The notes below the pieces were generated by a model. The model did no database searches, had not been told where the DNA came from, and worked only from the letters and a program-made list of their open reading frames with translations. Positions 1 to 7,653 of a DNA stretch of 64,000 nt are shown in pieces. How positions within the stretch are numbered: position 1 is the first letter of the stretch; each line of letters starts with the position of its first letter. Source of the DNA: Porphyromonadaceae bacterium (GTDB lineage Bacteria > Bacteroidota > Bacteroidia > Bacteroidales > Dysgonomonadaceae); NCBI GenBank assembly GCA_021372865.1, contig JAJFTO010000017.1:62001-126000 (forward strand). Direction: 5' to 3'. Position numbers and translations under genes: made by a program.

Positions 1-2
1 CA

Positions 3-1547
3 GTCAACAGTCCCAACTCCCCCCGTCAGAAGATGATCAACCTGATGTACCTGGTGTTCATCGCCATGCTGGCCCTCAACGTCTCAGTCGAGGTACTGGA
101 TGGATTCAGTCTGGTGGACGACAGCCTCCACGACACCTCCAGTACCATGCAAGAGCAGAACAATCTGATCATGAATGAGCTGGAATCGTATAACAGTCAG
201 AACCGGGAGAAGGCCGGAAGCTGGTACGATAAAGGTGTGCTGGTGCGTACAATGAGCGATTCGCTCACGCAGTATATCGCCAAGCTGAAACTGCAGATGG
301 TAAGGCAAGCAGACGGCAAAAAAGCGGATATAGCGCATATAAAACACAAGGAAGATCTTGAAGCAGCATCGGTGGTGATGCTCTCACCCGTTGGAGGTGA
401 AGGGAAAAAACTGAAGGAATCGCTCATTCTTTACCGTGAGACAGTGGCAGGACTGGTAACTGATTCCGCTCGAAGAAAAATTATACAGAAGAGTCTTAGT
501 ACCGTATCCAGAACTGGGAACAAGAGCTGGGAAGCTTCCCTTTTTGATAACATGCCCCTGGCAGCTGCATTGACCCTGCTAACAAAAATCGAGAACGATG
601 TACGATCCGCCGAAGGAGAAGCCTTGTCAAGCATTCTGAATAGCGTGGATGCGGGCGACTTCAGGATGAACAGGCTCAGTGCCCGACTGATTCCGGAATC
701 AGATGTAGTGATTCAAGGTGGGACCTACAATGCCCGGGTCATCCTTGCAGCCGAAGACTCCACCCATCATCCCTTGCTCACCCTGAACGGCGTACTACAG
801 CCCGCAACGGTGAATAGCGCCTTCTCCCTGCCTGCAAACAGTACCGGCACCTTCCCGTTGGAGGGATATCTGGAGATGGCCGGGAGAAGCGGCACATCTG
901 AGCAATACCCCTTTTCGGGAAGCTACACCGTGGTGGAGCCCATGGCCACCATCGCACCCACACTGATGAATGTGCTCTATGCCGGCATCGACAATGAGAT
1001 TGCCATCTCCGTACCCGGGTTCGCGCCACAAGACATCAACGCCACCATTTCAAAAGGACAGTTGAGCCGCAGAGGCAACAAATGGTCGGTCCGCCCTGCC
1101 ACGGTGGGACAGGATGTTACGCTATCGGTTTCAGCCCGCACCGCTGGAGGTACTGTCCGACCACTCACTTCGCAACAGTTCAGGGTACGAGCGCTCCCCG
1201 ACCCCACGCCCTTTCTGGAGTATCGCGACACAAACGGCAATGTGGTCAGCCGAAAGGGTGGCAGTATCCCCAAGGCTGCACTGTTGAGCAGCGAAGGATT
1301 GAAGGCAGCCATCGACGACGGCATTCTCCACGTACCCTTTCAGGTAAGAAGCTTTCGCACGGTCTCTTTTGACTCGATGGGCAATGCCATTCCAGAAGTG
1401 TCCAATGGGAACCGCTTCTCCGACCGGCAACGCGAGCAGATCAGACGGCTTGCCCGTGGCAGTTACTTCTACATCTCCGGTGTCCGTGCTGCCGGTCCCG
1501 ATGGCACGGAGCGCGAGATCGCAGTGATGGAACTCAGAATTAATTAA
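3..1547 (+). CDS. gldM: Type IX secretion/gliding motor protein GldM (PorM), 5'-truncated by the window edge
   Basis: GldM is the inner-membrane protein that with GldL forms the proton-driven motor of the type IX secretion system. Its periplasmic domains reach the GldK/GldN ring. The frame is open from base 3, and the residues just before the first ATG at 33 read NSPRQK, followed by MINLMYLVFIAMLALNVS. That is the conserved cytoplasmic tail and single transmembrane helix of GldM, so the true start lies just outside the window. After the helix come a long helical periplasmic stretch and beta-rich repeats with the usual family length (about 515 aa expected). gldN follows after 85 bp. Identity is secure from the N-terminal signature and the partner gene. 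Confidence 0.93.
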   Translation, partial: VNSPNSPRQKMINLMYLVFIAMLALNVSVEVLDGFSLVDDSLHDTSSTMQEQNNLIMNELESYNSQNREKAGSWYDKGVLVRTMSDSLTQYIAKLKLQMVRQADGKKADIAHIKHKEDLEAASVVMLSPVGGEGKKLKESLILYRETVAGLVTDSARRKIIQKSLSTVSRTGNKSWEASLFDNMPLAAALTLLTKIENDVRSAEGEALSSILNSVDAGDFRMNRLSARLIPESDVVIQGGTYNARVILAAEDSTHHPLLTLNGVLQPATVNSAFSLPANSTGTFPLEGYLEMAGRSGTSEQYPFSGSYTVVEPMATIAPTLMNVLYAGIDNEIAISVPGFAPQDINATISKGQLSRRGNKWSVRPATVGQDVTLSVSARTAGGTVRPLTSQQFRVRALPDPTPFLEYRDTNGNVVSRKGGSIPKAALLSSEGLKAAIDDGILHVPFQVRSFRTVSFDSMGNAIPEVSNGNRFSDRQREQIRRLARGSYFYISGVRAAGPDGTEREIAVMELRIN

Positions 1548-1632
1548 TGAAAACGAAGCTGAAAACTAACCGTTGAAATTATCATCAACCCAACCCAAAA
1601 GCTGAATGCTGAACGCTGATAACTGAAAAATT

Positions 1633-2610
1633 ATGACAATCCGTACAATATTCATTCTACTCCTTTTTCTGGCGCAAGTCATTGCCCTTTACCCTCAAGC
1701 CACCGCACGGGAAAGAATTGAGCAGCGACGTCAGCGTGAAAACAATCAGCAGGCGACCATCACGGCCAGCCCCGACGCAGTGCAAAACAATCAGGAAGAA
1801 GAAATCATTGCCAATGCCCGATGGTCGCGCATCATCTACCGGTACCTCGACCTCTCCCGGGAGGTCAATGCCCCACTCTATTACCAGGAAACAGCCACCG
1901 CCGGAAAAATGAACCTCTTCTCGCAGATCTTCCGGCTACTGGAAAAGGGATCGGTTACAGCCTATGAGTACCTCGACGGACGGGAAGAGTTCACGGAAGC
2001 CTATAAGATCAATCTACAGGAATTTATGGACCGGTTCGACATCTACCATGAGACCGTGAACGGCAGTATCGTGGTGAACGATGCCGATATTCCTTCCCGC
2101 GAAGTGCAGGGATATTTTATGAAAGAGCTCTATTATGTAGACACCCCCACCTCCGCTTTCTGTGTAACGCCGCTCGCCATTTGTCCGGTACTTCACCGTA
2201 TGGATACCCCCGACGCCACCACCACCCGCTATCCCCTCTTCTGGATACCCTACAGTGCACTCGAACCCTATACCCGCCGCATGCCTGTAATGGCATCTTC
2301 TCTCAACAACAGCTTGTATGGCACCATCGACGATTTCTTCCGTCAGCGGAAATATGAGGGTGAAATCTACAAAACGGGAAATCCCCGCAACCTCTCCATC
2401 TCACAGTACACCTCCACGCCCGAAGAGATGAAGGCCGAGCAGAAACGCATAGAAAAGGAACTGACCGACTTTGAAAGATACCTTGACAAAGAAAAAAAGG
2501 GAACAATCAACGCACGCCTTGAAACACAACTTCGTTCCGGGAACAGGTCTTCCAAAAGTACCCCGAATGTACAGGGGTCTACACAAACCATGCGCGACCG
2601 GCGATATTAA
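1633..2610 (+). CDS. gldN: Type IX secretion/gliding protein GldN (PorN)
   Basis: GldN is a periplasmic subunit that pairs with the lipoprotein GldK in the ring under the outer membrane and contacts GldM. The 325-aa product begins with a hydrophobic signal peptide (about residues 1-26, ending near ATA). A Gln/Asn/Arg-rich linker follows, then the GldN core with segments such as LFWIPYSALEPYTRR and a basic, low-complexity C terminus. Its place directly downstream of gldM matches the conserved gldK-L-M-N order. No terminator is obvious. A 355-bp AT-rich intergenic region with several palindromes follows. Confidence 0.9.
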   Translation: MTIRTIFILLLFLAQVIALYPQATARERIEQRRQRENNQQATITASPDAVQNNQEEEIIANARWSRIIYRYLDLSREVNAPLYYQETATAGKMNLFSQIFRLLEKGSVTAYEYLDGREEFTEAYKINLQEFMDRFDIYHETVNGSIVVNDADIPSREVQGYFMKELYYVDTPTSAFCVTPLAICPVLHRMDTPDATTTRYPLFWIPYSALEPYTRRMPVMASSLNNSLYGTIDDFFRQRKYEGEIYKTGNPRNLSISQYTSTPEEMKAEQKRIEKELTDFERYLDKEKKGTINARLETQLRSGNRSSKSTPNVQGSTQTMRDRRY

Positions 2611-2663
2611 ACAAATACATCAGAACCTGGTTTTTAAAAAAATTAACGTCTCCCGCCTTTACA

Positions 2664-2784
2664 ATGATTTGTACAAAATAAATCATCTTAATTTCTAATA
2701 ATCAAGCATTTATACTAAATATTTGTAGGAAAAATACAAATGTAAAAAACACGCTGTCAAAATAATACAAAATTTTGTATTATT
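2664..2784. promoter_or_regulatory. Cluster of TTTGTA/TACAAA inverted repeats downstream of gldN
   Basis: Three inverted repeats lie within 121 bp. At 2664-2686 ATGATTT and AAATCAT flank the 10-bp palindrome TTTGTACAAA (2668-2677). At 2721-2741 ATTTGTA and TACAAAT are separated by 7 nt. At 2761-2784 there is a perfect 24-bp palindrome centred on AAAATTTT whose arms contain TACAAA/TTTGTA. The shared half-site suggests binding sites for one dimeric regulator, though AT-rich cruciforms or transcript hairpins are also possible. No family is assigned. Confidence 0.5.
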
Positions 2785-2870
2785 AGTTATAACGTCCTGT
2801 TGTTAAGTCGTATAATTTTAATACCAAATTACAGTTAGTGTCGGATTTATTTTGGAGTCAGATTAGGTGG

Positions 2871-2895
2871 ACCATAGTGTAGGATTGACTATGGT
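2871..2895. repeat. Inverted repeat ACCATAGT/ACTATGGT before the lipocalin-like gene
   Basis: ACCATAGT at 2871-2878 and its exact complement ACTATGGT at 2888-2895 flank a 9-nt spacer. They end 70 bp before the start codon at 2966. This could be an operator or a 5'-leader hairpin. Function is not known. Confidence 0.4.
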
Positions 2896-2965
2896 ATGGG
2901 TTGGGCAGTAAAGCTTTGGGTTGTTATCAAAAAAACTTATTTGGATTATAAAAATTTATCAAATC

Positions 2966-3400
2966 ATGAAAACGAAAGTTTTTCTTTCACTGATCATTTT
3001 GGGGATGATCTTATGTAGCAGTTTCCCTCAAAATGGCCCAATTGAGGGTGCCTGGCGTTTGGTGAAGGTAGAGGATCGCATCAATGAGCCTCCCTTTGTG
3101 AGACAAGACACCGGTTCACAAGTAAAATTCTGGACAGACGGAAGTTTCGCATTTGCCGGTTTCTTTCAGATGGATACTGTGGTGTATGATAATTATGGCT
3201 GGGGTACTTACACAATATCTGAAGGCAATCATTACAAGGAGCATATTGTAGAAAATAAACTTTTCCAGGAGGGGAAAGGGACAACACTCAATATGTTGAT
3301 AGAAGTCAGAAATGACACACTCATACAGCGTTGGCCGGTTGATGAAAACTGGAATCTTCCGGAAAAATATTTCACTGAAAAATATGTTCGCCTGAAATAA
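2966..3400 (+). CDS. Small secreted lipocalin-like protein
   Basis: A 144-aa product from the ATG at 2966. An upstream in-frame ATG at 2921 would add 15 residues before a good signal peptide, so 2966 is preferred. The first ~20 residues are a hydrophobic signal segment ending near SSFPQ. The mature part opens with GAWRLVKVED and continues as alternating short strands with many aromatic residues. The IxGxW/L start is typical of lipocalin-like and META-type small beta-barrels, but the family is not certain. It is secreted and its ligand is unknown. It stands first in a same-strand row of secreted proteins and is preceded by the palindromes at 2664-2895. Confidence 0.6.
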   Translation: MKTKVFLSLIILGMILCSSFPQNGPIEGAWRLVKVEDRINEPPFVRQDTGSQVKFWTDGSFAFAGFFQMDTVVYDNYGWGTYTISEGNHYKEHIVENKLFQEGKGTTLNMLIEVRNDTLIQRWPVDENWNLPEKYFTEKYVRLK

Positions 3401-3418
3401 TTCGTAAAACTTACAATC

Positions 3419-3481
3419 ATGAAAAAATAATTTTTTTTATTTGCCTTACTTCCTGCGATAGTCTTCAGTCAGGAAGATCAG
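3419..3481 (+). other. Severed signal-peptide segment of NTF2-like paralog 1 (in-frame TAA)
   Basis: ATG at 3419 followed by AAA AAA TAA reads MKK-stop. The same frame then continues FFLFALLPAIVFSQEDQ straight into the frame at 3482. The intact paralogs at 6030 and 7654 start MKKLLFLL and MKKILFLL and have a matching cleavage region (FSQED, FCQKD). The stop at 3428-3430 therefore sits where the others have Leu or Ile, and it disconnects the signal peptide from the mature protein. TTA or ATA to TAA needs one or two base changes. Confidence 0.8.
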
Positions 3482-4309
3482 ATGAAGTCGGCAGAAGATT
3501 TTGTAAGAGGATATTTCAAATTGTTCGAAGAAAAAAAATGGGATATCATTCCGGATATGTATGCGGAAGATGGTCAGGTAATAGGTTTTGGCAACAAAAT
3601 AATGTCCCTGTCGGAAACGATGAAACCGGTGTTAGAGAGGAACAAGACTGAAATGACCGCCGAAACCATCAATATAGAATGGATTCAGACAAAACCGACA
3701 GGATCCAATACAGCCCTGGTTACAACAAAATACTTCGACATGACAAACCGATCCGGTAATATCCGAATTACCGAAAACATCGGCAACTTCCTGCTTGAAA
3801 AAAATGATGACACCTGGAAAATAAAGATGTGGATCAATAACCCGAATTTTCCGGTAATAAACAGTGAAAATATTGAGGCAAAGTATCGGGTCAGCAATTC
3901 TCCTGCTTCTAACAAATTTGCCGCATCTGTAAGTTCTTCTAATGGTTTCGAGTGTTGTATGATTGAGTATTTTAAGAAAAACGGAATATCTCCGGCAGAG
4001 TTAGGCAAAATAGTGGGAATAAGATATGCAGCCACCTGGGATAAGTCGGTGGGATATGAGGGATTGATATCCAATTTTGCCGGATTCTTTCCGATCATTT
4101 CTACATACGTAGAAATATTGGAGCGAACAGACAATACACTTAAAGCCAAATTACTTGCTCCGACAATTAAAAAATCATGGGAAATTACCAGAGACGATGT
4201 ACTTAATTTCGTTCAAAACACGTGGTTCGAAATTGCAGACAATATGGGGTCTGATTGCATAGTAACAGATGATGGTAAATACTGGACCGTCGTGATGAAT
4301 AAAAAATAG
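3482..4309 (+). CDS. NTF2/SnoaL-like two-domain protein, paralog 1, signal peptide lost (probable pseudogene)
   Basis: A 275-aa frame from an internal ATG, homologous over its whole length to the proteins at 6030 and 7654. Residues ~1-125 look like an NTF2/SnoaL-like cone (SAEDFVRGYFKLFEEKKWDII, then ALVTTKYF and WKIKMW). Residues ~140-275 form a second domain with GKIVGIRYAATW, a STYVEILER strand and the family ending DGKYWTVVMNKK. The family signal peptide is encoded just upstream but is cut off by an in-frame TAA, so any product started here would remain in the cytoplasm. It is either a young pseudogene or a relocated paralog. The second domain faintly recalls ATC-hydrolase/V4R-type folds, a guess only. 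Confidence 0.7.
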   Translation: MKSAEDFVRGYFKLFEEKKWDIIPDMYAEDGQVIGFGNKIMSLSETMKPVLERNKTEMTAETINIEWIQTKPTGSNTALVTTKYFDMTNRSGNIRITENIGNFLLEKNDDTWKIKMWINNPNFPVINSENIEAKYRVSNSPASNKFAASVSSSNGFECCMIEYFKKNGISPAELGKIVGIRYAATWDKSVGYEGLISNFAGFFPIISTYVEILERTDNTLKAKLLAPTIKKSWEITRDDVLNFVQNTWFEIADNMGSDCIVTDDGKYWTVVMNKK

Positions 4310-4371
4310 TAGTACCGGAATAAAAGAATATTTCAACGATTGTCTCCAATTAAAATGAATACATATGAAAC

Positions 4372-4391
4372 GAGCATGATAATCATTATCA
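4372..4391. promoter_or_regulatory. Fur-box-like operator
   Basis: TGATAATCATTATCA at 4377-4391 is a perfect 7-1-7 palindrome. Extended to 4372 it agrees with the classical 19-bp enterobacterial Fur consensus at 17 positions by eye. It lies between the stop of paralog 1 (4309) and the amidohydrolase start (4531), outside any likely gene. It suggests iron-responsive (Fur family) control of the amidohydrolase and possibly the genes after it. A Zur or PerR relative could use a similar site. Confidence 0.6.
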
Positions 4392-4530
4392 CACAAGTAC
4401 ATGATTAAAGCGAGTTCCATACGATACATTTAAACTTTTTCGATAAGTGAATGCAGAGACAAAACTTGTTTTGGCTATGTTGAGCGAAGAAAAAGTCTAA
4501 ATGAAATTGAAAATAAATAATTTGAATCGT

Positions 4531-5985
4531 ATGAAAATATTTAGTTTAACAATTATATTCAGTTTTATTGCATCGTTTATCTGTGCGCAAGGGTCGGATC
4601 AAATACCGACTTTAGCCATAACAGATGTGACGGTGATCGATGCGACCGGGAGAGATCCTCAGCCTTCCATGACCGTTCTGCTGTCCGATGATAAAATATG
4701 TGCCATTCAACCAGTCGGTCGTGTCAAAATACCTTCGGGAACAAGAATCGTTTCTGGAAAAGGAAAGTATTTAATCCCCGGATTATGGGACATGCATGTG
4801 CATATATCCAACAGTCAGATTTTCATTCCTTTACTGATTGCCAACGGAGTAACCAGTGTGCGTCAGATGACTAGTAATGAAAAGGGCTTCAGACGTCTGA
4901 AGGAAATGAAATCGCAAATTGCGGCAAAAAAAATGATCGGACCCGACATTTATCTTCCTGTTGTAGTTTTTGGAAAAGATCAGCAATGGGATGGCATCAT
5001 ACAAATGAACACGCAGGAAGATGTGGCTGAGGTAATCGGGAGTGTAAAGGAAAAAGATGCAGATTTCATTAAGGTATTCGACTTGTACGACCCTGCTATT
5101 TTTAAATCCTTACTTAAAGAAGCCAAAAAACAACACATATCTGTGGCAGGTCATTGTCCGTTGGCTTTCAATATGGGAGAAATTGCGATGGAGGGCATGG
5201 ACAGTTTTGAACATTTTTTTGGGGTACCTCTGGCATGTTCTTCTGAGGAAGCTTCAATCCGTCAGCAGTTGATCCAAACCGCAAAAGAATATAACAGCTC
5301 TTTCGATGATATTGTAAGATTATTGTACTGGATTCTAACACCAGAAATTCTGAATACATATGATCCAGAAAAAGCTCAAGCATTCATTTCAATTTTAAAG
5401 AAAAGTGACAGTTATCAGTGCCCCACAGCAATATTATGGGATGGATGGTCTAAGTTAAATGACACGCTGGCGACGAGCGACTACCGGCTAAAGTATATTC
5501 CTGACTCCTATTTAAAAACCTGGCTTTATCTGAAAGATAATCCAATGAGCAAGAAACTGAGCGGCGAAGATTTTATTTTTGCCAGGAAAATCATGGAAAA
5601 ATATTCTGAAATGCTCCGGCTATTCTGTAAAGCAGGAATACCCATGATTGCCGGTACCGATGTAAGTTTGACCAATCCTTATAATTTTCCGGGGTTTGGT
5701 TTACACGATGAACTTTCATTGCTCGTAAAGGCAGGACTATCGTCGATGCAAGCGATACAGGCCGCAACAAAAAATGCAGCTACCGTATTGGGTGTACTTG
5801 ATAAGACCGGTACAGTGGAACAGGGTAAATGTGCCGATCTCGTTCTTCTAAATGCCAATCCACTGGACGACATCAACAACACACGCAAAATAAATGCTGT
5901 ATTCAGGGCAGGTTCTTATTTATCGGGAACTGATTTGAATGACATGCTTCAAAAGGAAGAGAAAATGGCACAGGCAGTGAAATAA
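4531..5985 (+). CDS. Secreted amidohydrolase, imidazolonepropionase-like
   Basis: Metal-dependent hydrolase of the amidohydrolase superfamily, 484 aa from 4531. An ATG at 4501 would put ten polar residues before the signal peptide MKIFSLTIIFSFIASFICAQ. After an N-terminal beta-sandwich segment comes the first metal motif GLWDMHVHI, with H89 and H91 counted from 4531. DFIKVFD supplies a candidate bridging lysine, AGHCPL a histidine ligand, and MIAGTDVSL the catalytic aspartate region. The C terminus has the usual GTVEQGKCADLVLLNANPL return to the sandwich domain. Secreted members act on cyclic amides, dipeptides or carbamates; the substrate here is unknown. It sits between NTF2-like paralogs 1 and 2 and 140 bp after a Fur-like box. 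Confidence 0.85.
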   Translation: MKIFSLTIIFSFIASFICAQGSDQIPTLAITDVTVIDATGRDPQPSMTVLLSDDKICAIQPVGRVKIPSGTRIVSGKGKYLIPGLWDMHVHISNSQIFIPLLIANGVTSVRQMTSNEKGFRRLKEMKSQIAAKKMIGPDIYLPVVVFGKDQQWDGIIQMNTQEDVAEVIGSVKEKDADFIKVFDLYDPAIFKSLLKEAKKQHISVAGHCPLAFNMGEIAMEGMDSFEHFFGVPLACSSEEASIRQQLIQTAKEYNSSFDDIVRLLYWILTPEILNTYDPEKAQAFISILKKSDSYQCPTAILWDGWSKLNDTLATSDYRLKYIPDSYLKTWLYLKDNPMSKKLSGEDFIFARKIMEKYSEMLRLFCKAGIPMIAGTDVSLTNPYNFPGFGLHDELSLLVKAGLSSMQAIQAATKNAATVLGVLDKTGTVEQGKCADLVLLNANPLDDINNTRKINAVFRAGSYLSGTDLNDMLQKEEKMAQAVK

Positions 5986-6029
5986 TTAGCCATAGTATTA
6001 TTTTATATCTTTTTAAAAAAGTAAAAATC

Positions 6030-6920
6030 ATGAAAAAATTATTGTTCTTATTATTACTGTTTCCAATAATTGCCTTCAGTCAGGAAGATCTGAAGACCTC
6101 TGCTGAGGAATTTGTACGCAATTACTACAAGTTGTTCCAGGAATCAAATATTGATTTATTAAAGGATAAGTTTGCCGAGGATGCACAGTTTATTCTTGCT
6201 CATGGTCAGGTGCTGCCGTTGCGCGAGACTCTGCAGTCCAATTTTGAAAAAAACAGAGACTCGATTACCAACTATAAAATTGAAGTAAAATACATTATAG
6301 CGGATGTTACGGCACCCAACTCGGCCTTTGTCACAACAAACTGTATCGAGTCATGGGAAAGGTTAGGAGAAACCAGATCACAAGAATTGTTTGAAATTTA
6401 TCTGTTGGAAAGATCAGGCGACTCATGGAAATTAAAAAAGAATTATTTCAACGAGAATTATCCACTTATTTTTGCCAAGTCAATTGAAGAGAAGTATCAG
6501 ACAAAGAATTCTCCGGTCATAGCCAAGCTTCGCTGGTCTATGAATCATATCTGGTCTCTTACGAGCTACGAAATTGAGTATTTTAAAAAAATAGGAAGCT
6601 CTGCGGCAAAAGCAGGTACAGATGTGGGAAAAAGATATGCAAAAGACTTTGATAAACCCATGGAATTTAATAATGTTGTCGGCGGTTTTGTCTGGTTCTT
6701 CCAAATCATATCACCCTATATGGAAGTACTGAAACGAGATGAAACATCGTTTACTGCAAAGATTTATGCACCAAGCGTTGATAAGTCCACAGATGTTACG
6801 CCCGAAGAGTTTTTCATATTTGACAGAAACGTTTGGGCCGAAATAGCCAACTATTTGGGAAACAGCTTCGAAATGATTGTTGACGGCGATTACTGGATCA
6901 TCACGATGAATAAAAAATAG
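6030..6920 (+). CDS. Secreted NTF2/SnoaL-like two-domain protein, paralog 2 (intact)
   Basis: A 296-aa protein with a clear signal peptide MKKLLFLLLLFPIIAFSQ. The first mature domain (~20-150) has the NTF2/SnoaL pattern: a SAEEFVRNYYKLFQE helix, a strand with FAEDAQFILAHGQVLPLRET, then SAFVTTN and WKLKKNYF. The second domain (~155-296) carries GTDVGKRYAKDF, ISPYMEVLKRDETSFTAKIYAP and the ending DGDYWIITMNKK. Function is unknown. NTF2-like folds can be enzymes, binding or immunity modules. It starts 45 bp after the amidohydrolase, and its stop codon abuts the remains of paralog 3. Intact copies suggest the secreted form is the ancestral one. Confidence 0.75.
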   Translation: MKKLLFLLLLFPIIAFSQEDLKTSAEEFVRNYYKLFQESNIDLLKDKFAEDAQFILAHGQVLPLRETLQSNFEKNRDSITNYKIEVKYIIADVTAPNSAFVTTNCIESWERLGETRSQELFEIYLLERSGDSWKLKKNYFNENYPLIFAKSIEEKYQTKNSPVIAKLRWSMNHIWSLTSYEIEYFKKIGSSAAKAGTDVGKRYAKDFDKPMEFNNVVGGFVWFFQIISPYMEVLKRDETSFTAKIYAPSVDKSTDVTPEEFFIFDRNVWAEIANYLGNSFEMIVDGDYWIITMNKK

Positions 6921-6921
6921 A

Positions 6922-7645
6922 AAGATTGTTCTTGCCAATGGTAAGATGCTGCCCATGCGCGAAACAATACAGGCTAATATTGAGAGAGCCCGCGGTAAGA
7001 TAACAGACGTAAAAATTGACATAAAACAGGTTGTTGTGGATGTTGTCGGACCTAATTCGGCACTTGTTACAACAAATGGCATCGATAGAAGAGAATGGTC
7101 AGAATATATACAGGTAATCGATTTTTTTGAGATTAATCTTCTGGAGCGGGCAGACGGCGTCTGGAAAATAAAAAAGCATTATTACAACATAAATTTTCCG
7201 TTGACTTTTGCCGAAACCATTGAAGAAAAATATCGGAGAGATAATTCACCTGTCATCGATAAACTTGACTGGTCTATAGGCCACTTATGGTCACTTATCT
7301 GCAACGACATTGATTATTTTAAGCAAGCCGGAACAACACCTGCAGAGTACGGCAGAATGTTTGGAAACCGTTTTGCAAAAACCTGGAATCAGAAATTGGG
7401 ATTTGATGGGTTGATCAATGGATTCGTCTGGAGCCTCCAGTTTATGTCTTCCCAAGTGGAAGTGCTGGAGCGGAATGAAACGACCTTTAAAGCAAAGTTT
7501 CTTGCAACGGATCGCAATAAGGGATGGGACATCACCTCCGAGGAGCTTTTAATTGTCTGTCAGAACAATAGCCGACTATATGGGAAGCAGTTGCACACTT
7601 TCTGAAGATGGTAAATACTGGATTGTCACATTTAATAAAAAATAA
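6922..7645 (+). pseudogene. NTF2-like paralog 3: N-terminal deletion and C-terminal frameshift
   Basis: Family homology begins immediately after the TAG of paralog 2: codons from 6922 read KIVLANGKMLPMRETIQ, which aligns with FILAHGQVLPLRETLQ in the middle of the first domain of paralog 2. The signal peptide, about 45 mature residues and any spacer are missing. Near the end the frame reads IVCQNNSRLYG and stops at 7605. Another frame continues IADYMGSSCTLSEDGKYWIVTFNKK to a TAA at 7643-7645. Comparison with QNTWFEIADNMG and KNMWTEMADYMG implies loss of about 11 nt near 7566. An ATG at 6946 could start a 219-aa fragment, but two lesions argue that the gene is dead. Confidence 0.85.
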
Positions 7646-7653
7646 AGCCAATC

